A program made the position numbers and the translations under genes. DNA of 64,000 bases from Candidatus Gastranaerophilales bacterium (GTDB taxonomy: Bacteria > Cyanobacteriota > Vampirovibrionia > Gastranaerophilales > Gastranaerophilaceae). The number at the start of each line of letters is the position of its first letter. Position 1 is the first letter of the stretch. Below the pieces are notes generated by a model. The model saw only the letters and a list, made by a program, of their open reading frames with translations, was not told the DNA's origin and did no database searches. The stretch is from assembly GCA_944325835.1 (NCBI GenBank), contig CALVBO010000002.1, positions 124,001 through 188,000 of the forward strand, in the 5' to 3' direction. Of the stretch, positions 8,150 to 17,162 are shown one piece after another.

Positions 8150-8956
8150 ATGGAATATTTACTGAATAATGCCAGAAACTGCCTGAGAATTTTCCTGCGG
8201 GAAGCAGATGTTAAAGAGCTGTGGGTTCCGTATGAACTTTGCAGCGTGGTTTTTAAAGCCGCACGCAGGGAAGCTGTACTGCTTAAATTTTATCATATAG
8301 ATGATAATTTCATGCCCGCGCAGGATTTTTCACCGTCGGATTACATTCTTTATCCAAATTATTTCGGGATTTGCGACAATATTGCGAACTTTCTTGCCAC
8401 AAAATACCCGAATTTAATTTATGACGCAACACAGAGCTTTTTTGCAGAACCGCTCGGCATTGCAACCATTTATTCGGCACGAAAATTCTTCCCCGTCACT
8501 GACGGCGGAATACTGTTCACGGAAATGAATTTGGAGATGAATTTTCCGAAAGAAAGTGAAGTCGAGAATTTTTCAACAGACCCTTTTAATTTTGACTATG
8601 AAAACTTTCTTAAAAACGAATTAAGGTTTAACCGCTCGGACGAAATCAAACTAATTTCCGATAAATCGCGGCTCCGGCTTTCTAAAATTAACGAGAAAGA
8701 GGAAAAAGAAAGACGCAAAGAAAATTTCGCGAAACTTCATAAATTCTTTAAAGGAATTAATCAATTAAACATCCCGACTGAAACAAACGTGCCAATGGTT
8801 TACCCGCTAAAAACTTCCCTGCCTGTCGCGGAAAAACTTGTTGAAGCAGGTGTTTTCTTAATCAAATATGATTATATGAAAGAAATCATACCAATTCCGT
8901 TAGAAATGGCGGGTAAATTACCCGCCATAACAAAATTATTTGCAAATATAATTTAA
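8150..8956 (+). CDS. Short DegT/DnrJ-like PLP-dependent aminotransferase homologue
   Basis: The 268-residue protein resembles the central part of sugar aminotransferases. YPNYFG, then YDATQSFF, then SARKFFPVTDGG corresponds to the PLP-binding Asp-x-x-Gln block and the SxxK region (Lys of SARK as Schiff base). It is shorter than the usual 370-400 residues, and the C-terminal part is poorly conserved. The role could be in cell-surface sugar or amino-sugar metabolism; that is inference. The start at 8150 is chosen because TACAAT sits 6 nt before it, and the upstream ATG (8135) overlaps the -10 box. Its 3' end overlaps pepA by 21 bp. Confidence 0.7.
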   Translation: MEYLLNNARNCLRIFLREADVKELWVPYELCSVVFKAARREAVLLKFYHIDDNFMPAQDFSPSDYILYPNYFGICDNIANFLATKYPNLIYDATQSFFAEPLGIATIYSARKFFPVTDGGILFTEMNLEMNFPKESEVENFSTDPFNFDYENFLKNELRFNRSDEIKLISDKSRLRLSKINEKEEKERRKENFAKLHKFFKGINQLNIPTETNVPMVYPLKTSLPVAEKLVEAGVFLIKYDYMKEIIPIPLEMAGKLPAITKLFANII

Positions 8957-10333
8957 CAAAGCCCTGACGCCTGCGCCGGTTGAGCCTTTGCCAAACTCGT
9001 TCAACGGGGAATCAAGGAACGCAACGCCCGCAATATCAATATGCGCCCATTTTACGTTGCTTACGAATTCTTTCAGGAATAAACCTGCAGAGGAAGCACC
9101 GCCCGAACGGCCGCCGGTATTGCGCATATCAGCGACTTCTGATTTCAGACCGTTTGCGTATTCTTCGTAGGTCGGGAGTTCCCAGTATTTTTCACCGAGT
9201 TCAAACGCAGCGTCTTTGACGTTTTTGACGAGTTCATCATTGTTGCCTAAAATTCCGGCGCATACTGCACCGAAAGCAACAGAGCAGGCACCTGTGAGTG
9301 TTGCAATGTCAATAACCTCATCAACGCCGAGTTCAGAGACGTAACAAAGAGCATCGGCAAGAGTTAAGCGACCTTCGGCATCTGTATTATCGACTTCAAT
9401 TGTCTTACCGTTTTTCGCGGTCAAAATATCACCCGGTTTATAAGCCTTTCCGCCCGGCATATTTTCACACGCCGCAATAATACCGTGGACTTCCACCTGA
9501 GGATGAATACGGCTTAAAACGCTCATAATACTTAAAACACAGGCCGCACCGGACATATCATCTTTCATTGTAAGCATAGATGCAGGCGGTTTAATATCAA
9601 GCCCCCCGCTGTCAAAACAGATACCTTTACCGATAATTGCAATACGTTTTTTAGGGTTTTCAACAGAATATTTCATGTGAATGAATTTCGGCGGATTAAT
9701 ACTTCCCTGCGCAACCGCGAGGTAAGCCCCCATCTTCATTTCGCGGATTTGAGCTTCATCATAAACCCTTGTTTCAACACCTTCAAGCCCCTGTGCTATA
9801 TCTGCGAGTTTTTGCGGTGTTGCATACGCTGCAGGTTCATTTGAAAGATCTCTTGCAAAATCCATTGCCTGTGCAATCAATTCGCCTTCTTCTATTTCTG
9901 ACGGACGAACTTTCGTAAAATACACTTCATCAACACGTTCAGATTTTTTATTTTTATACTTGTCAAAAGAGTAATTGCCGATATATGCGCCTATTGTACC
10001 GGATTTACCATAGTCAAAGCCAAAATCAACGTCAAATGCTATACGTCTTAATTTCAAGGCCGCAAGTGTTTTTACGGCTTTTGCGATAAGAATTCTTGCC
10101 TTGTTCTGGTTAAATTCAGCTCTTTTACCGCAGCCGAGAACCAGAATTTTCGGTGCCGGAAACTGTCCCAGAGTCGGGAGTAAATATGTTGTATTATATT
10201 GTCCTTCAAAATCTTTTGTTTCTACAACATGTATTTTTACGAAATCAATATGTGAGGATTCTCCTTCAAAAAGGCTGACAACAAGAGCATCAGGATTGAC
10301 CCCCGTGAAATTATCAATTGATTGAACTAACAT
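8936..10333 (-). CDS. pepA: Leucyl (cytosol) aminopeptidase, M17 family
   Basis: The 465-residue protein carries the M17 catalytic core. GKGICFDSGGLDIKP and MKDDMSGAA provide the metal-binding Lys and Asp residues, and NTDAEGRL holds the signature Asp, Glu and Arg. The length is typical. It is a cytosolic hexameric two-zinc or manganese exopeptidase that releases N-terminal amino acids. AGAGGTG lies 4 nt before the ATG. The first residues contain NFTG by chance; unlike the motif group described elsewhere, this is a housekeeping enzyme. Confidence 0.95.
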   Translation of the reverse strand: MLVQSIDNFTGVNPDALVVSLFEGESSHIDFVKIHVVETKDFEGQYNTTYLLPTLGQFPAPKILVLGCGKRAEFNQNKARILIAKAVKTLAALKLRRIAFDVDFGFDYGKSGTIGAYIGNYSFDKYKNKKSERVDEVYFTKVRPSEIEEGELIAQAMDFARDLSNEPAAYATPQKLADIAQGLEGVETRVYDEAQIREMKMGAYLAVAQGSINPPKFIHMKYSVENPKKRIAIIGKGICFDSGGLDIKPPASMLTMKDDMSGAACVLSIMSVLSRIHPQVEVHGIIAACENMPGGKAYKPGDILTAKNGKTIEVDNTDAEGRLTLADALCYVSELGVDEVIDIATLTGACSVAFGAVCAGILGNNDELVKNVKDAAFELGEKYWELPTYEEYANGLKSEVADMRNTGGRSGGASSAGLFLKEFVSNVKWAHIDIAGVAFLDSPLNEFGKGSTGAGVRALLNYICK

Positions 10334-10366
10334 ATTACACCTCTTCTTTTTTAAAGAATTTTAATA

Positions 10367-11326
10367 TTAACGATTGACGCAACGAAGATCCATCTCGGTA
10401 GTTCTATCGAGCGGTTCTCTAAGTATCAAACCTGTAGTTCCCCATAAATACCATGCGTAATCCGCTGAATAGAGGGAAGATGACCAGTAATAGCCTTCAT
10501 GCAGCCCGAGCAGTCTTGTATTAACAAACATTGCCGCAAGTTCATAATCAGTAGGCGCCCGCAGTTTTCCGCTTTGCAGCGAACATGCTTTACCTGCCGC
10601 CTCAGACTGGGTTTTTGACGGAATATCTTCATAATACGGATTCGGCCCGACAACAATACTGTCAACAGGTTTGAAAACCGTAATAAAACCAATATCTTTA
10701 CCAACAGTATTCGGAGCCTTAATTCCGTTTAAATCGTAAATCATATTTATACATACTGATGACGCCGAAAAATAATTCGGGAAGTCTTTCTGTTCAAACA
10801 CTGAACAAACAGGGTTGAAGAAAAGATTTATGCTTTCACCGTTATCGGTAAAAAATGCTACACTATCAAAATCGTCCTGATGGTATGAATAAACACTTCC
10901 GGTTTCGGCATCCTCATAAAACATATCAACAAGTTTAGGGTTTAATTCACCCCATGATTTAGGCATTCTGAAGATAGTACCGTCAGTAGCGGTAATCGTT
11001 TGCGGCAAACCACACCCGAAGAATTTATCACCGGCACAAACCATATGAACTTTTACAAGATCACGATACTGATCCAGAAAATCTTCTGCCGAATGAAAAT
11101 CCCGCAGTGTATCCAAAAGCGGCAACGCTTGCGAAACACGGGTTAACAGGACTTTTTTTCTGACCTTGAAAATAAGATCTTCAACGTTTGCCTGCAAAGT
11201 CGGCAGCGTTAACACTGTAACGACACCAATTATAGTAAGCGCTATTACAACCTCTACCAGAGTAAACGCTCTTAATTTTCTATTCAATAAATTTTTTATG
11301 TAACCAACAAAATTATTATTTATCAT
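10367..11326 (-). CDS. Prepilin-like protein with C-terminal DUF1566-like domain
   Basis: The 319-residue protein has a basic N-terminus and a type IV pilin/pseudopilin helix (FTLVEVVIALTIIGVV, residues 21-36). The Glu at position 5 of the mature form is present, but the residue before Phe is Ala, not Gly. The C-terminal part contains KAPNTVGKDIGFI and ends YYWSSSLYSADYAWYLWG...LRCVNR, like DUF1566/Lcl-type lectin-fold domains. Two shorter relatives lie at 54.9 and 60.6 kb. Unlike them it has no poly-G leader. It is probably exported through a type II/IV pilus-like system and displayed at the surface. Confidence 0.8.
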   Translation of the reverse strand: MINNNFVGYIKNLLNRKLRAFTLVEVVIALTIIGVVTVLTLPTLQANVEDLIFKVRKKVLLTRVSQALPLLDTLRDFHSAEDFLDQYRDLVKVHMVCAGDKFFGCGLPQTITATDGTIFRMPKSWGELNPKLVDMFYEDAETGSVYSYHQDDFDSVAFFTDNGESINLFFNPVCSVFEQKDFPNYFSASSVCINMIYDLNGIKAPNTVGKDIGFITVFKPVDSIVVGPNPYYEDIPSKTQSEAAGKACSLQSGKLRAPTDYELAAMFVNTRLLGLHEGYYWSSSLYSADYAWYLWGTTGLILREPLDRTTEMDLRCVNR

Positions 11327-11404
11327 TCAATCTTTTTCTTTTTAATTAACACGTACAATAACCAATGCTAGTATAAAATATTTTGAAAATTTTGTAAAGA
11401 TAAA

Positions 11405-12493
11405 TTACTCAAGAAATTCTGACAAAATAGTATTACTAACCAAAATCCCCGATTGCGTAAGACTATAGACACTATTTTTACATTCAATATGTCCGGTTAA
11501 CATATATTTACTTAAAACTTCTTTATATTTTTTCGCGAAGTCAATATTAAACTTTGCATTTATAAAATCAACATTAATGCCTGATTTTAAACGCAGCCCC
11601 AGAAAAATTTCTTCCTCTAACTTTTCCTGTTCATCAAGTTGCCGACTGAAATCTTTACGCAGAGGATTTTCCAGATAATCATCAAGGTTAATAGGGTTAG
11701 AATACCGCACACCGTTTACATATCCGTGCGCAGCAAGCCCGAAGCCGTAATATTCCTGATTTTTCCAGTAATTGTTATTGTGACGCGAAAATTTGCCACC
11801 ATGTGCAAAATTACTTATCTCGTAGTGTTCAAAACCACGCTCTTTCAGAGCGTCAATTGCACTCAGATACATTTGCGCCTGCATCTCTTCATCCGCAATA
11901 TTTTGGGGCATTTGAGAGTAGAAGAAACAACCTTCCTCTATTTTTAACCCGTAAAGCGAAATATGTTCAACACCGAGTGACGCTGCACACTTTAAATCGG
12001 AAATAAAACTTTCCTCCGTCTGATTTGGAAGCCCGTAAATAAAATCCAGACTTATATTATTAAATCCTGCACAGCGCGCCTCTTCTACAACCCTGAATAC
12101 ATCGGAACTTTTATGTCTGCGCCCGATACACCTTAAAATTTCATCATCAAAACTCTGCACCCCGATACTCAAACGGTTTACAGGAGTTCTAGCAAGGGAT
12201 TGGAAGTATTCCGCTCCAACAGTTTCAGGGTTCAATTCCAGCGTCACTTCCAGCCCGTCCTTAATAGTAAATAATTTCAAAATTCCCTCAAGCTCTTTAA
12301 CAGACAAAAGCGAAGGGGTTCCACCGCCAAAATAAAGTGTTTCCAAGGCTTCCCCGCCATATTCCGATTTAATCTGATTTTTCAAAGCATTAATATAAGC
12401 TCCTTTTCGCTCCAATACCGGAAACGAAACAAACGAACAATAATGACACTTACTTTTACAAAAAGGAATATGAATATAAGCGCTTTTTACCAT
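11405..12493 (-). CDS. hemW: Radical SAM coproporphyrinogen III oxidase-like protein (HemW family)
   Basis: The 362-residue protein starts MVKSAYIHIPFCKSKCHYCSF, with the CX3CX2C radical-SAM cluster motif, then YFGGGTPSLL, NPETV and RLSIGVQSFDDEIL, all typical of HemW/HemN-like enzymes. The C-terminus has the HemN_C-like winged region. HemW proteins bind heme and deliver it; true HemN carries out anaerobic coproporphyrinogen decarboxylation. From sequence alone HemW is more likely. The mRNA looks leaderless: TATGAT is 6 nt before the ATG and no Shine-Dalgarno site is present. Confidence 0.88.
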   Translation of the reverse strand: MVKSAYIHIPFCKSKCHYCSFVSFPVLERKGAYINALKNQIKSEYGGEALETLYFGGGTPSLLSVKELEGILKLFTIKDGLEVTLELNPETVGAEYFQSLARTPVNRLSIGVQSFDDEILRCIGRRHKSSDVFRVVEEARCAGFNNISLDFIYGLPNQTEESFISDLKCAASLGVEHISLYGLKIEEGCFFYSQMPQNIADEEMQAQMYLSAIDALKERGFEHYEISNFAHGGKFSRHNNNYWKNQEYYGFGLAAHGYVNGVRYSNPINLDDYLENPLRKDFSRQLDEQEKLEEEIFLGLRLKSGINVDFINAKFNIDFAKKYKEVLSKYMLTGHIECKNSVYSLTQSGILVSNTILSEFLE

Positions 12494-12592
12494 GACAAAA
12501 TCATATCACAAAATGTTTTCGTCAGATGACAGTATTTACATTATGCCTTGTCTTTTTTATAATTGCTGTATAAAAATCAAAAGGTGAGAAAG

Positions 12593-14581
12593 ATGAGTAA
12601 ATATTTATTAGAAATCGGTACCGAAGAGTTACCATATAAATTTATACCGAGCGCAATCGAACAATTGCAAAAAAGTTTTGAAACACTTTTAACAACAAAC
12701 AAAATTGACTATACAGACATAAAAGTTTACGCAACACCGCGCCGTCTGGCCGTAATATTAGACGGACTTTCAAAAGAAGGTAAAGACGAAGTTAAAATCG
12801 TAAAAGGCCCTATCAAAAACGTTGCCTATGACGAAAACGGCAATATTACAAAAGCGGGCGAAGGTTTTTGCAAGAAAAACGGACTTGACCCGAAAGATTT
12901 ATACGTAGAGGACAACTATGTTCACGCAAAGATTACAATCAAGGGTAAATCCGCCGTAGAAGTTTTGCAAACCGAGGTTCCGTCGCTAATCCTGAAGCTT
13001 CAGGGTTCTCACTTTATGCGCTGGGGCGCAAATGACGAAAAATTCTCCCGTCCTATCCGCTGGATTGTTTCAATCCTCGACAGCGAAGAAGTTAAAATCA
13101 AAATTATCGACAAAGAATCTTCAAACATCTCACGCGGTCACAGATTTGCACCGGAAAAATCATTTAAAATAACTCACCCTGACGAATACCTCGACCTTAT
13201 GAGAAAACACTATGTTATTGCAGATCAAAACGAACGCCGTGCCCGTATTATCGAACTGGCGAAAAAAGAAGCGGAAAAACTCGGCGCGACACCGCACTAC
13301 ACAGACGACCTGCTTGACGAAGTAACATTTATTACTGAATATCCTGTTCCGGCAGTGTGCGACTTTGACCCGAAATACTTAGAAATTCCGGAAGAAGTTA
13401 CCGTTACGGTTATGGCGGTTCACCAGCGATATTTCGCTCTTTACAAAGACGGAAAACTTATTAACAAATTCATCACTATGACAAACTACCTCGGCGATGA
13501 GTTTGAAAATATTGCAGCCGGAAACGTACGCGTAATTAAAGCAAGACTTGATGATGCCGTATTCTTCTTCAACGAAGATACAGCAAGACCGCTTGGCAGC
13601 TACGTAGAAGATCTTAAGGGCATTACCTTCCAAAAAGGTATGGGCACAATGTACGACAAAGCCCAAAGAATGGTTGCCCTAAGTAAACACTTAATGGCAG
13701 AACTCGGCGAAACTTCACCGACAATCGAGCGTACCGCACTTCTTGCAAAAGCGGATTTAACAACAAAATTAGTATTTGAATTCACAGAACTACAGGGATT
13801 TATCGGTGCGGATTATGCAAGAGTTTCCGGCGAAGATGCTCGGGTTTGTGAAGGTATCAAAGAACACTACTTCCCGCTCAACGCCGAAAGCGAAACCGCT
13901 AAAACAATCGAAGGTCAAATAGCAGGTATCGCAGATAAAATCGACAATATTTGCGCCGTATTCGTTGACGGCAAAAAGCCAACCGGCTCATCTGACCCCC
14001 TCGGCGTAAGACGTGCGGCGTTAGGTATTATCAGAACAGTTCTTGAATACGGACTAAAAATCAACATCAACGCGTTAATTGACAAAACTCTTGAACTTCT
14101 GCCAATCAAACGCGACTGCGCAGACGAAATCAGAGAATTTATCATTCAAAGATTAATAATCTTCCTGAACGACAGCTACGGCAAAACAGTTCTTGAGGCA
14201 TGTGCTGCTAATGCACTATCAAACCTTAACGATTATATTGAACGCGTCAAAGTTGTATCAACTCTTGATAACGCAGAACTTCTTGAAAGCGCCAACAGAG
14301 TCTTGAGAATTACCAGAGATGTTTCAGGCGGCGCCGTCAATCCGGCACTGTTCAAAGAAGGGGCTGAAAAAGCTCTCTGGCAGGAAATCCAAAAAATTGA
14401 CAGCAAAGTCAGCTACTCAACATATCTGGCGGAACTTATCGCAATCAATCCGTACGTTGTAAAATTCTTTGAAGATGTTCTTGTAATGGACAAAGACGAA
14501 AATGTTAAGAACAACAGACTTGCACTTCTGGCCAACCTCAAAGACAAGTACAACCACCTGACAGACTTCTCAAAACTGTAA
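12593..14581 (+). CDS. glyS: Glycyl-tRNA synthetase beta subunit
   Basis: The 662-residue protein begins MSKYLLEIGTEELPYKFIP, the standard start of GlyS. It continues with VYATPRRLAV, SRPIRWIVSIL, RGHRF and the HD-like and anticodon-binding region toward the end. The length fits the family. It needs the alpha subunit GlyQ, which is not in this window, so the two genes are unlinked. I chose the ATG at 12593 because AGGTGAG precedes it by 5 nt; an upstream TTG at 12563 lacks one. Confidence 0.97.
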   Translation: MSKYLLEIGTEELPYKFIPSAIEQLQKSFETLLTTNKIDYTDIKVYATPRRLAVILDGLSKEGKDEVKIVKGPIKNVAYDENGNITKAGEGFCKKNGLDPKDLYVEDNYVHAKITIKGKSAVEVLQTEVPSLILKLQGSHFMRWGANDEKFSRPIRWIVSILDSEEVKIKIIDKESSNISRGHRFAPEKSFKITHPDEYLDLMRKHYVIADQNERRARIIELAKKEAEKLGATPHYTDDLLDEVTFITEYPVPAVCDFDPKYLEIPEEVTVTVMAVHQRYFALYKDGKLINKFITMTNYLGDEFENIAAGNVRVIKARLDDAVFFFNEDTARPLGSYVEDLKGITFQKGMGTMYDKAQRMVALSKHLMAELGETSPTIERTALLAKADLTTKLVFEFTELQGFIGADYARVSGEDARVCEGIKEHYFPLNAESETAKTIEGQIAGIADKIDNICAVFVDGKKPTGSSDPLGVRRAALGIIRTVLEYGLKININALIDKTLELLPIKRDCADEIREFIIQRLIIFLNDSYGKTVLEACAANALSNLNDYIERVKVVSTLDNAELLESANRVLRITRDVSGGAVNPALFKEGAEKALWQEIQKIDSKVSYSTYLAELIAINPYVVKFFEDVLVMDKDENVKNNRLALLANLKDKYNHLTDFSKL

Positions 14582-14705
14582 TTCAGCCGAACGGCAGGGC
14601 GTCAAGTGTAACATTTTCTTAACAAAGTGCTTAAAAAAGGAAATATTTATATTCAGGATGCTTTACAATAGTGTGAAGAAGGTTAGAAAAACTAGGAGCA
14701 TAAAA

Positions 14706-14969
14706 ATGCTTGAGAAATCAAATAAAACGGACAAAAAAGAAATTAAGAAACAGACCGCGAAATCACCATATATGAGTGAGGTAAGCGGTATTGAGCGAAT
14801 GAGTTTCCACGATCTGGAAGCGAAACTTGAAAATCAAGTAATTGCACAGCTCAAAGAAGAATTTCCGGGCATAGAACACTCCAAATCCTTCGGACTGCTG
14901 GTAGACGCGGTAGTCAATAACATTAAAAACAAAGATTTAGCGATAAGCGAAAAACGAGAAATAAATTAA
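14706..14969 (+). CDS. Small charged protein of unknown function
   Basis: An 87-residue Lys/Glu-rich soluble protein (MLEKSNKTDKKEIKKQTAKS...), predicted mostly helical. I recognise no family. The start at 14706 has AGGAG 7 nt upstream. A TACAAT box lies about 40 nt upstream. It has its own terminator right after the stop, so it is a monocistronic unit. Confidence 0.7.
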   Translation: MLEKSNKTDKKEIKKQTAKSPYMSEVSGIERMSFHDLEAKLENQVIAQLKEEFPGIEHSKSFGLLVDAVVNNIKNKDLAISEKREIN

Positions 14970-14978
14970 TAAACAAAG

Positions 14979-14998
14979 CCCCGGCCTTCGGGGTTTTT
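14979..14998 (+). terminator. Intrinsic terminator after 87-aa gene
   Basis: CCCCG, 5-nt loop, CGGGG followed by TTTTT. It overlaps the stop of the opposing 64-aa gene. Confidence 0.85.
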
Positions 14999-15191
14999 AT
15001 TTGTCATAGAAACCTGCATTTATAAATTCTAAATATATTGAATCTGCATTATTTTTAATCGTTTCAAGAACCGGCGCAATGTTTTCAACCTCCCAAATTT
15101 CTGTATGATTTTTACAAAAACAGTTGGCGACAACAGAAATATTATAAACTTTCTGTGCCAGTATCGCAATTTTCTTTAAATCCGGTTCCAT
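14997..15191 (-). CDS. Small protein of unknown function (64 aa)
   Basis: MEPDLKKIAILAQKVYNISV..., 64 residues with two Cys (NCFCKN). GGAG lies 6 nt before the ATG, which supports it as a real gene. It converges on the 87-aa gene and shares its terminator region. No family recognised. Confidence 0.6.
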   Translation of the reverse strand: MEPDLKKIAILAQKVYNISVVANCFCKNHTEIWEVENIAPVLETIKNNADSIYLEFINAGFYDK

Positions 15192-15209
15192 ACTGCTCCT
15201 TTCAATAAA

Positions 15210-15320
15210 GCAGTTCTCCGCCGCACCGCCTCGCTGAACCGCGAGCCGTTAGCGGCTGCGCTGTCTAATACGCCACTCAAAAGACTCGCTCACGTTCCTT
15301 ATCGCGAGTCTTTCTCGGAC
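15210..15320 (+). mobile_element. Short repeat element (class I, 111 bp)
   Basis: Starts GCAGTTCTCCG and ends CTTTCTCGGAC. It carries the AGCCG-TTAG-CGGCT hairpin and the outer GACTCGC/GCGAGTC stem, but lacks the inner GAGTTGC hairpin of the 146-148 bp copies. AATAAA flanks the left and AGTAAA the right side. It lies in the 333-bp gap between the 64-aa gene and the small HTH gene. Confidence 0.8.
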
Positions 15321-15423
15321 AGTAAATTTTGTTAAACTTTTCTCCATTAATACATCATATTTATGAGTATTTATTCATAATATTAACATATATTCAAAGA
15401 TATGTCAATATAATACTGAAATG

Positions 15424-15511
15424 TCATTTCAGCCTCTTGGCCGGAAGCACACAAACGGCATAAGCGGGAATGTCATGCTGGACAGATCCTGAAACAAGTT
15501 CAGGATGACAA
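15424..15511 (+). repeat. Dispersed palindromic repeat
   Basis: Contains TCCTGAA-acaag-TTCAGGA flanked by direct ATGTCAT copies and a TGTCATGCTGGACAG block. A related repeat occurs at 55853-55939. It lies just upstream of the small HTH gene and may form its 5' UTR. The rest of 15321-15424 is AT-rich with nothing recognisable. Confidence 0.6.
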
Positions 15512-15524
15512 AATAGGAGAAAAC

Positions 15525-15734
15525 ATGGGCGTACGAGAAGATATAAAAGTTTTACTCTCAAGAGAAAATTGGACAATGACGGAATTAGCAAAAGAACTTA
15601 GCAAAAAGCTTAATAAAGACTACTCCCAATCTAATCTCTCGCATAAACTTGGGCAGAAAACACTGCGCTACGAAGAAGCAAAACTTATCGGAGATATTTT
15701 AGGCTACGACCTGACTTTTGTTAAACGAAATTAG
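15525..15734 (+). CDS. Small HTH DNA-binding protein
   Basis: 69 residues with an HTH of the Cro/phage-repressor type (WTMTELAKELSKKL, then SQSNLSHKLGQKTLRYEEAK). ATAGGAG lies 7 nt before the ATG. It resembles small LLM-type regulators that act alone. Its 3' end overlaps the convergent 211-aa gene by 4 bp. Targets are unknown. Confidence 0.75.
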   Translation: MGVREDIKVLLSRENWTMTELAKELSKKLNKDYSQSNLSHKLGQKTLRYEEAKLIGDILGYDLTFVKRN

Positions 15735-16366
15735 CAGACAAGCAGCGGTTTTTGAACACCCGTGCAGCTTTTCACATCAATAACTCTTTGCCCTCTAAAG
15801 GTGAAGAGTTGTTTGATGTTGTCAGGATTTTTGGTGTTTTCCATTGCAAGGATTGCGCCAACTATCGCTTCCAGCTGCGACATCGGCATCATATTCACAG
15901 GCAAATCAATTCCCCACTCGTTTGTCAAAACCTGCTGCAAAAATTTGCAATCAGCAGGAGTTCTTTCGCGATAGCAGGAATTCAAATGCAGGCTCTGGCG
16001 AGTCAGGTAGAGTTCAAAACGGTTTACCTCAATTCCTTCTTCAATCAGGCTGTTGAAGAAATCACAACCACGGGTTGAATATCTTTGCGTCCAGTTATCA
16101 ATATTCAGCATATGCTCATTTGTCGCAACAAGTTGGTAAGGTTTAGATAAAATCCGCCACTTGCCATTCAAAAGCGTTCTGTCCCACGGCAGGGAAACAC
16201 AAATTTTTGACTGTTTCAGAGATGAAAAATTCTCAAAAAAGAATACAACATCACTCATTTTGTACAGTTTATCAACCATAATAAGGTTGTAATCTTCATC
16301 AAGTATCGCAAGCCCCGAATCAAGCGTTGAACCCGCTGTCAGAGATAAACCTACGTAATAATTCAT
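15731..16366 (-). CDS. Conserved protein, possibly RNase H-like fold (211 aa)
   Basis: Starts MNYYVGLSLTAGSTLDSGLAI and has a later VNMMPMSQLEAIVGAIL segment. The first strand plus small-residue turn resembles RNase H-like folds such as DUF429, but no full set of acidic residues is obvious. The assignment is only a suggestion. GGGAG precedes the ATG. It is last in the apparent ebfC-recR-map transcription unit, so it may be co-expressed with DNA-repair and translation genes. Confidence 0.65.
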   Translation of the reverse strand: MNYYVGLSLTAGSTLDSGLAILDEDYNLIMVDKLYKMSDVVFFFENFSSLKQSKICVSLPWDRTLLNGKWRILSKPYQLVATNEHMLNIDNWTQRYSTRGCDFFNSLIEEGIEVNRFELYLTRQSLHLNSCYRERTPADCKFLQQVLTNEWGIDLPVNMMPMSQLEAIVGAILAMENTKNPDNIKQLFTFRGQRVIDVKSCTGVQKPLLVC

Positions 16367-16392
16367 AAAACTCCCTTTAAATTTGTGCCGTT

Positions 16393-17145
16393 CTACACGA
16401 GAAGTTTCGTTGTAATAATCGGCTCATTATCCGTTACCACAACGGTATGTTCAAAGTGTGCGGAAGGCTTTTTATCAATTGTGCTGACAGTCCATTCATC
16501 GTCAGCAACTTCGACTTCGTCTACTCCGAGATTAAACATCGGTTCAATCGCAATAGCCATACCGGTTTTGAGTAAAGTTTTGTCCCCTACGGAATAATTA
16601 AACAGGAAAGGCTCTTCGTGCATATTGCGTCCTACCCCGTGACCGCCGTATTGACGAACAATTCCAAGTTTTTCACGGTTAGCAACTGCCTCAATTGCCG
16701 AGGAAACATCATCCAGAACGTTGCCTTCGTGCATTTTGGAAATTCCTGCAAAAAGTCCTTCCTCTGTTGCTTTTAAAAGTCTTGCGACCTCATCGCTGAT
16801 TTTGCCGACAGGATAAGTCCAGGCGCTGTCACCGACAAAGCCGTGATACGTTGCGCCGACATCAATGCTTATAATATCGCCTTCTTTAAGGATTACATCG
16901 TCATGCGGGATTCCGTGGACAACCTGCTCGTTAACAGACGCGCAAATACTCCCCGGAAAGCCATGGTAGCCCAGAAACGTCGGGATTGCACGATTTTCTT
17001 TTATAATATTATATGCAATATTATCAAGTTCTTTGGTAGAAATCCCCGGTTCAATCACTCTTTTCATTTCCTGATGCACAAGTGCCACAATGTGCCCTGC
17101 GTGACGCATTAATTTGATATCTTCTCTTGATTTTCTGTTAATCAT
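16393..17145 (-). CDS. map: Methionine aminopeptidase, type I
   Basis: The 250-residue protein has the five metal ligands of the pita-bread fold: Asp in IDVGA, Asp in VGDSAW, His in GGHGVG, Glu in IEPMF and Glu in FEHTVVV. The substrate-site His of YHGFPGS is also present. It removes the initiator Met from nascent proteins. Length is standard for a class without N-terminal extension. It lies 17 bp downstream of recR in the same direction. Confidence 0.97.
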   Translation of the reverse strand: MINRKSREDIKLMRHAGHIVALVHQEMKRVIEPGISTKELDNIAYNIIKENRAIPTFLGYHGFPGSICASVNEQVVHGIPHDDVILKEGDIISIDVGATYHGFVGDSAWTYPVGKISDEVARLLKATEEGLFAGISKMHEGNVLDDVSSAIEAVANREKLGIVRQYGGHGVGRNMHEEPFLFNYSVGDKTLLKTGMAIAIEPMFNLGVDEVEVADDEWTVSTIDKKPSAHFEHTVVVTDNEPIITTKLLV

Positions 17146-17162
17146 ACTTCTTTTGTCCTATA

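Noticed and set aside
10367-11326. Diversity-generating retroelement target
   Set aside because: A lectin-like C-terminus suggested it, but no reverse transcriptase, template repeat or adenine-biased variable repeat is visible in the window.
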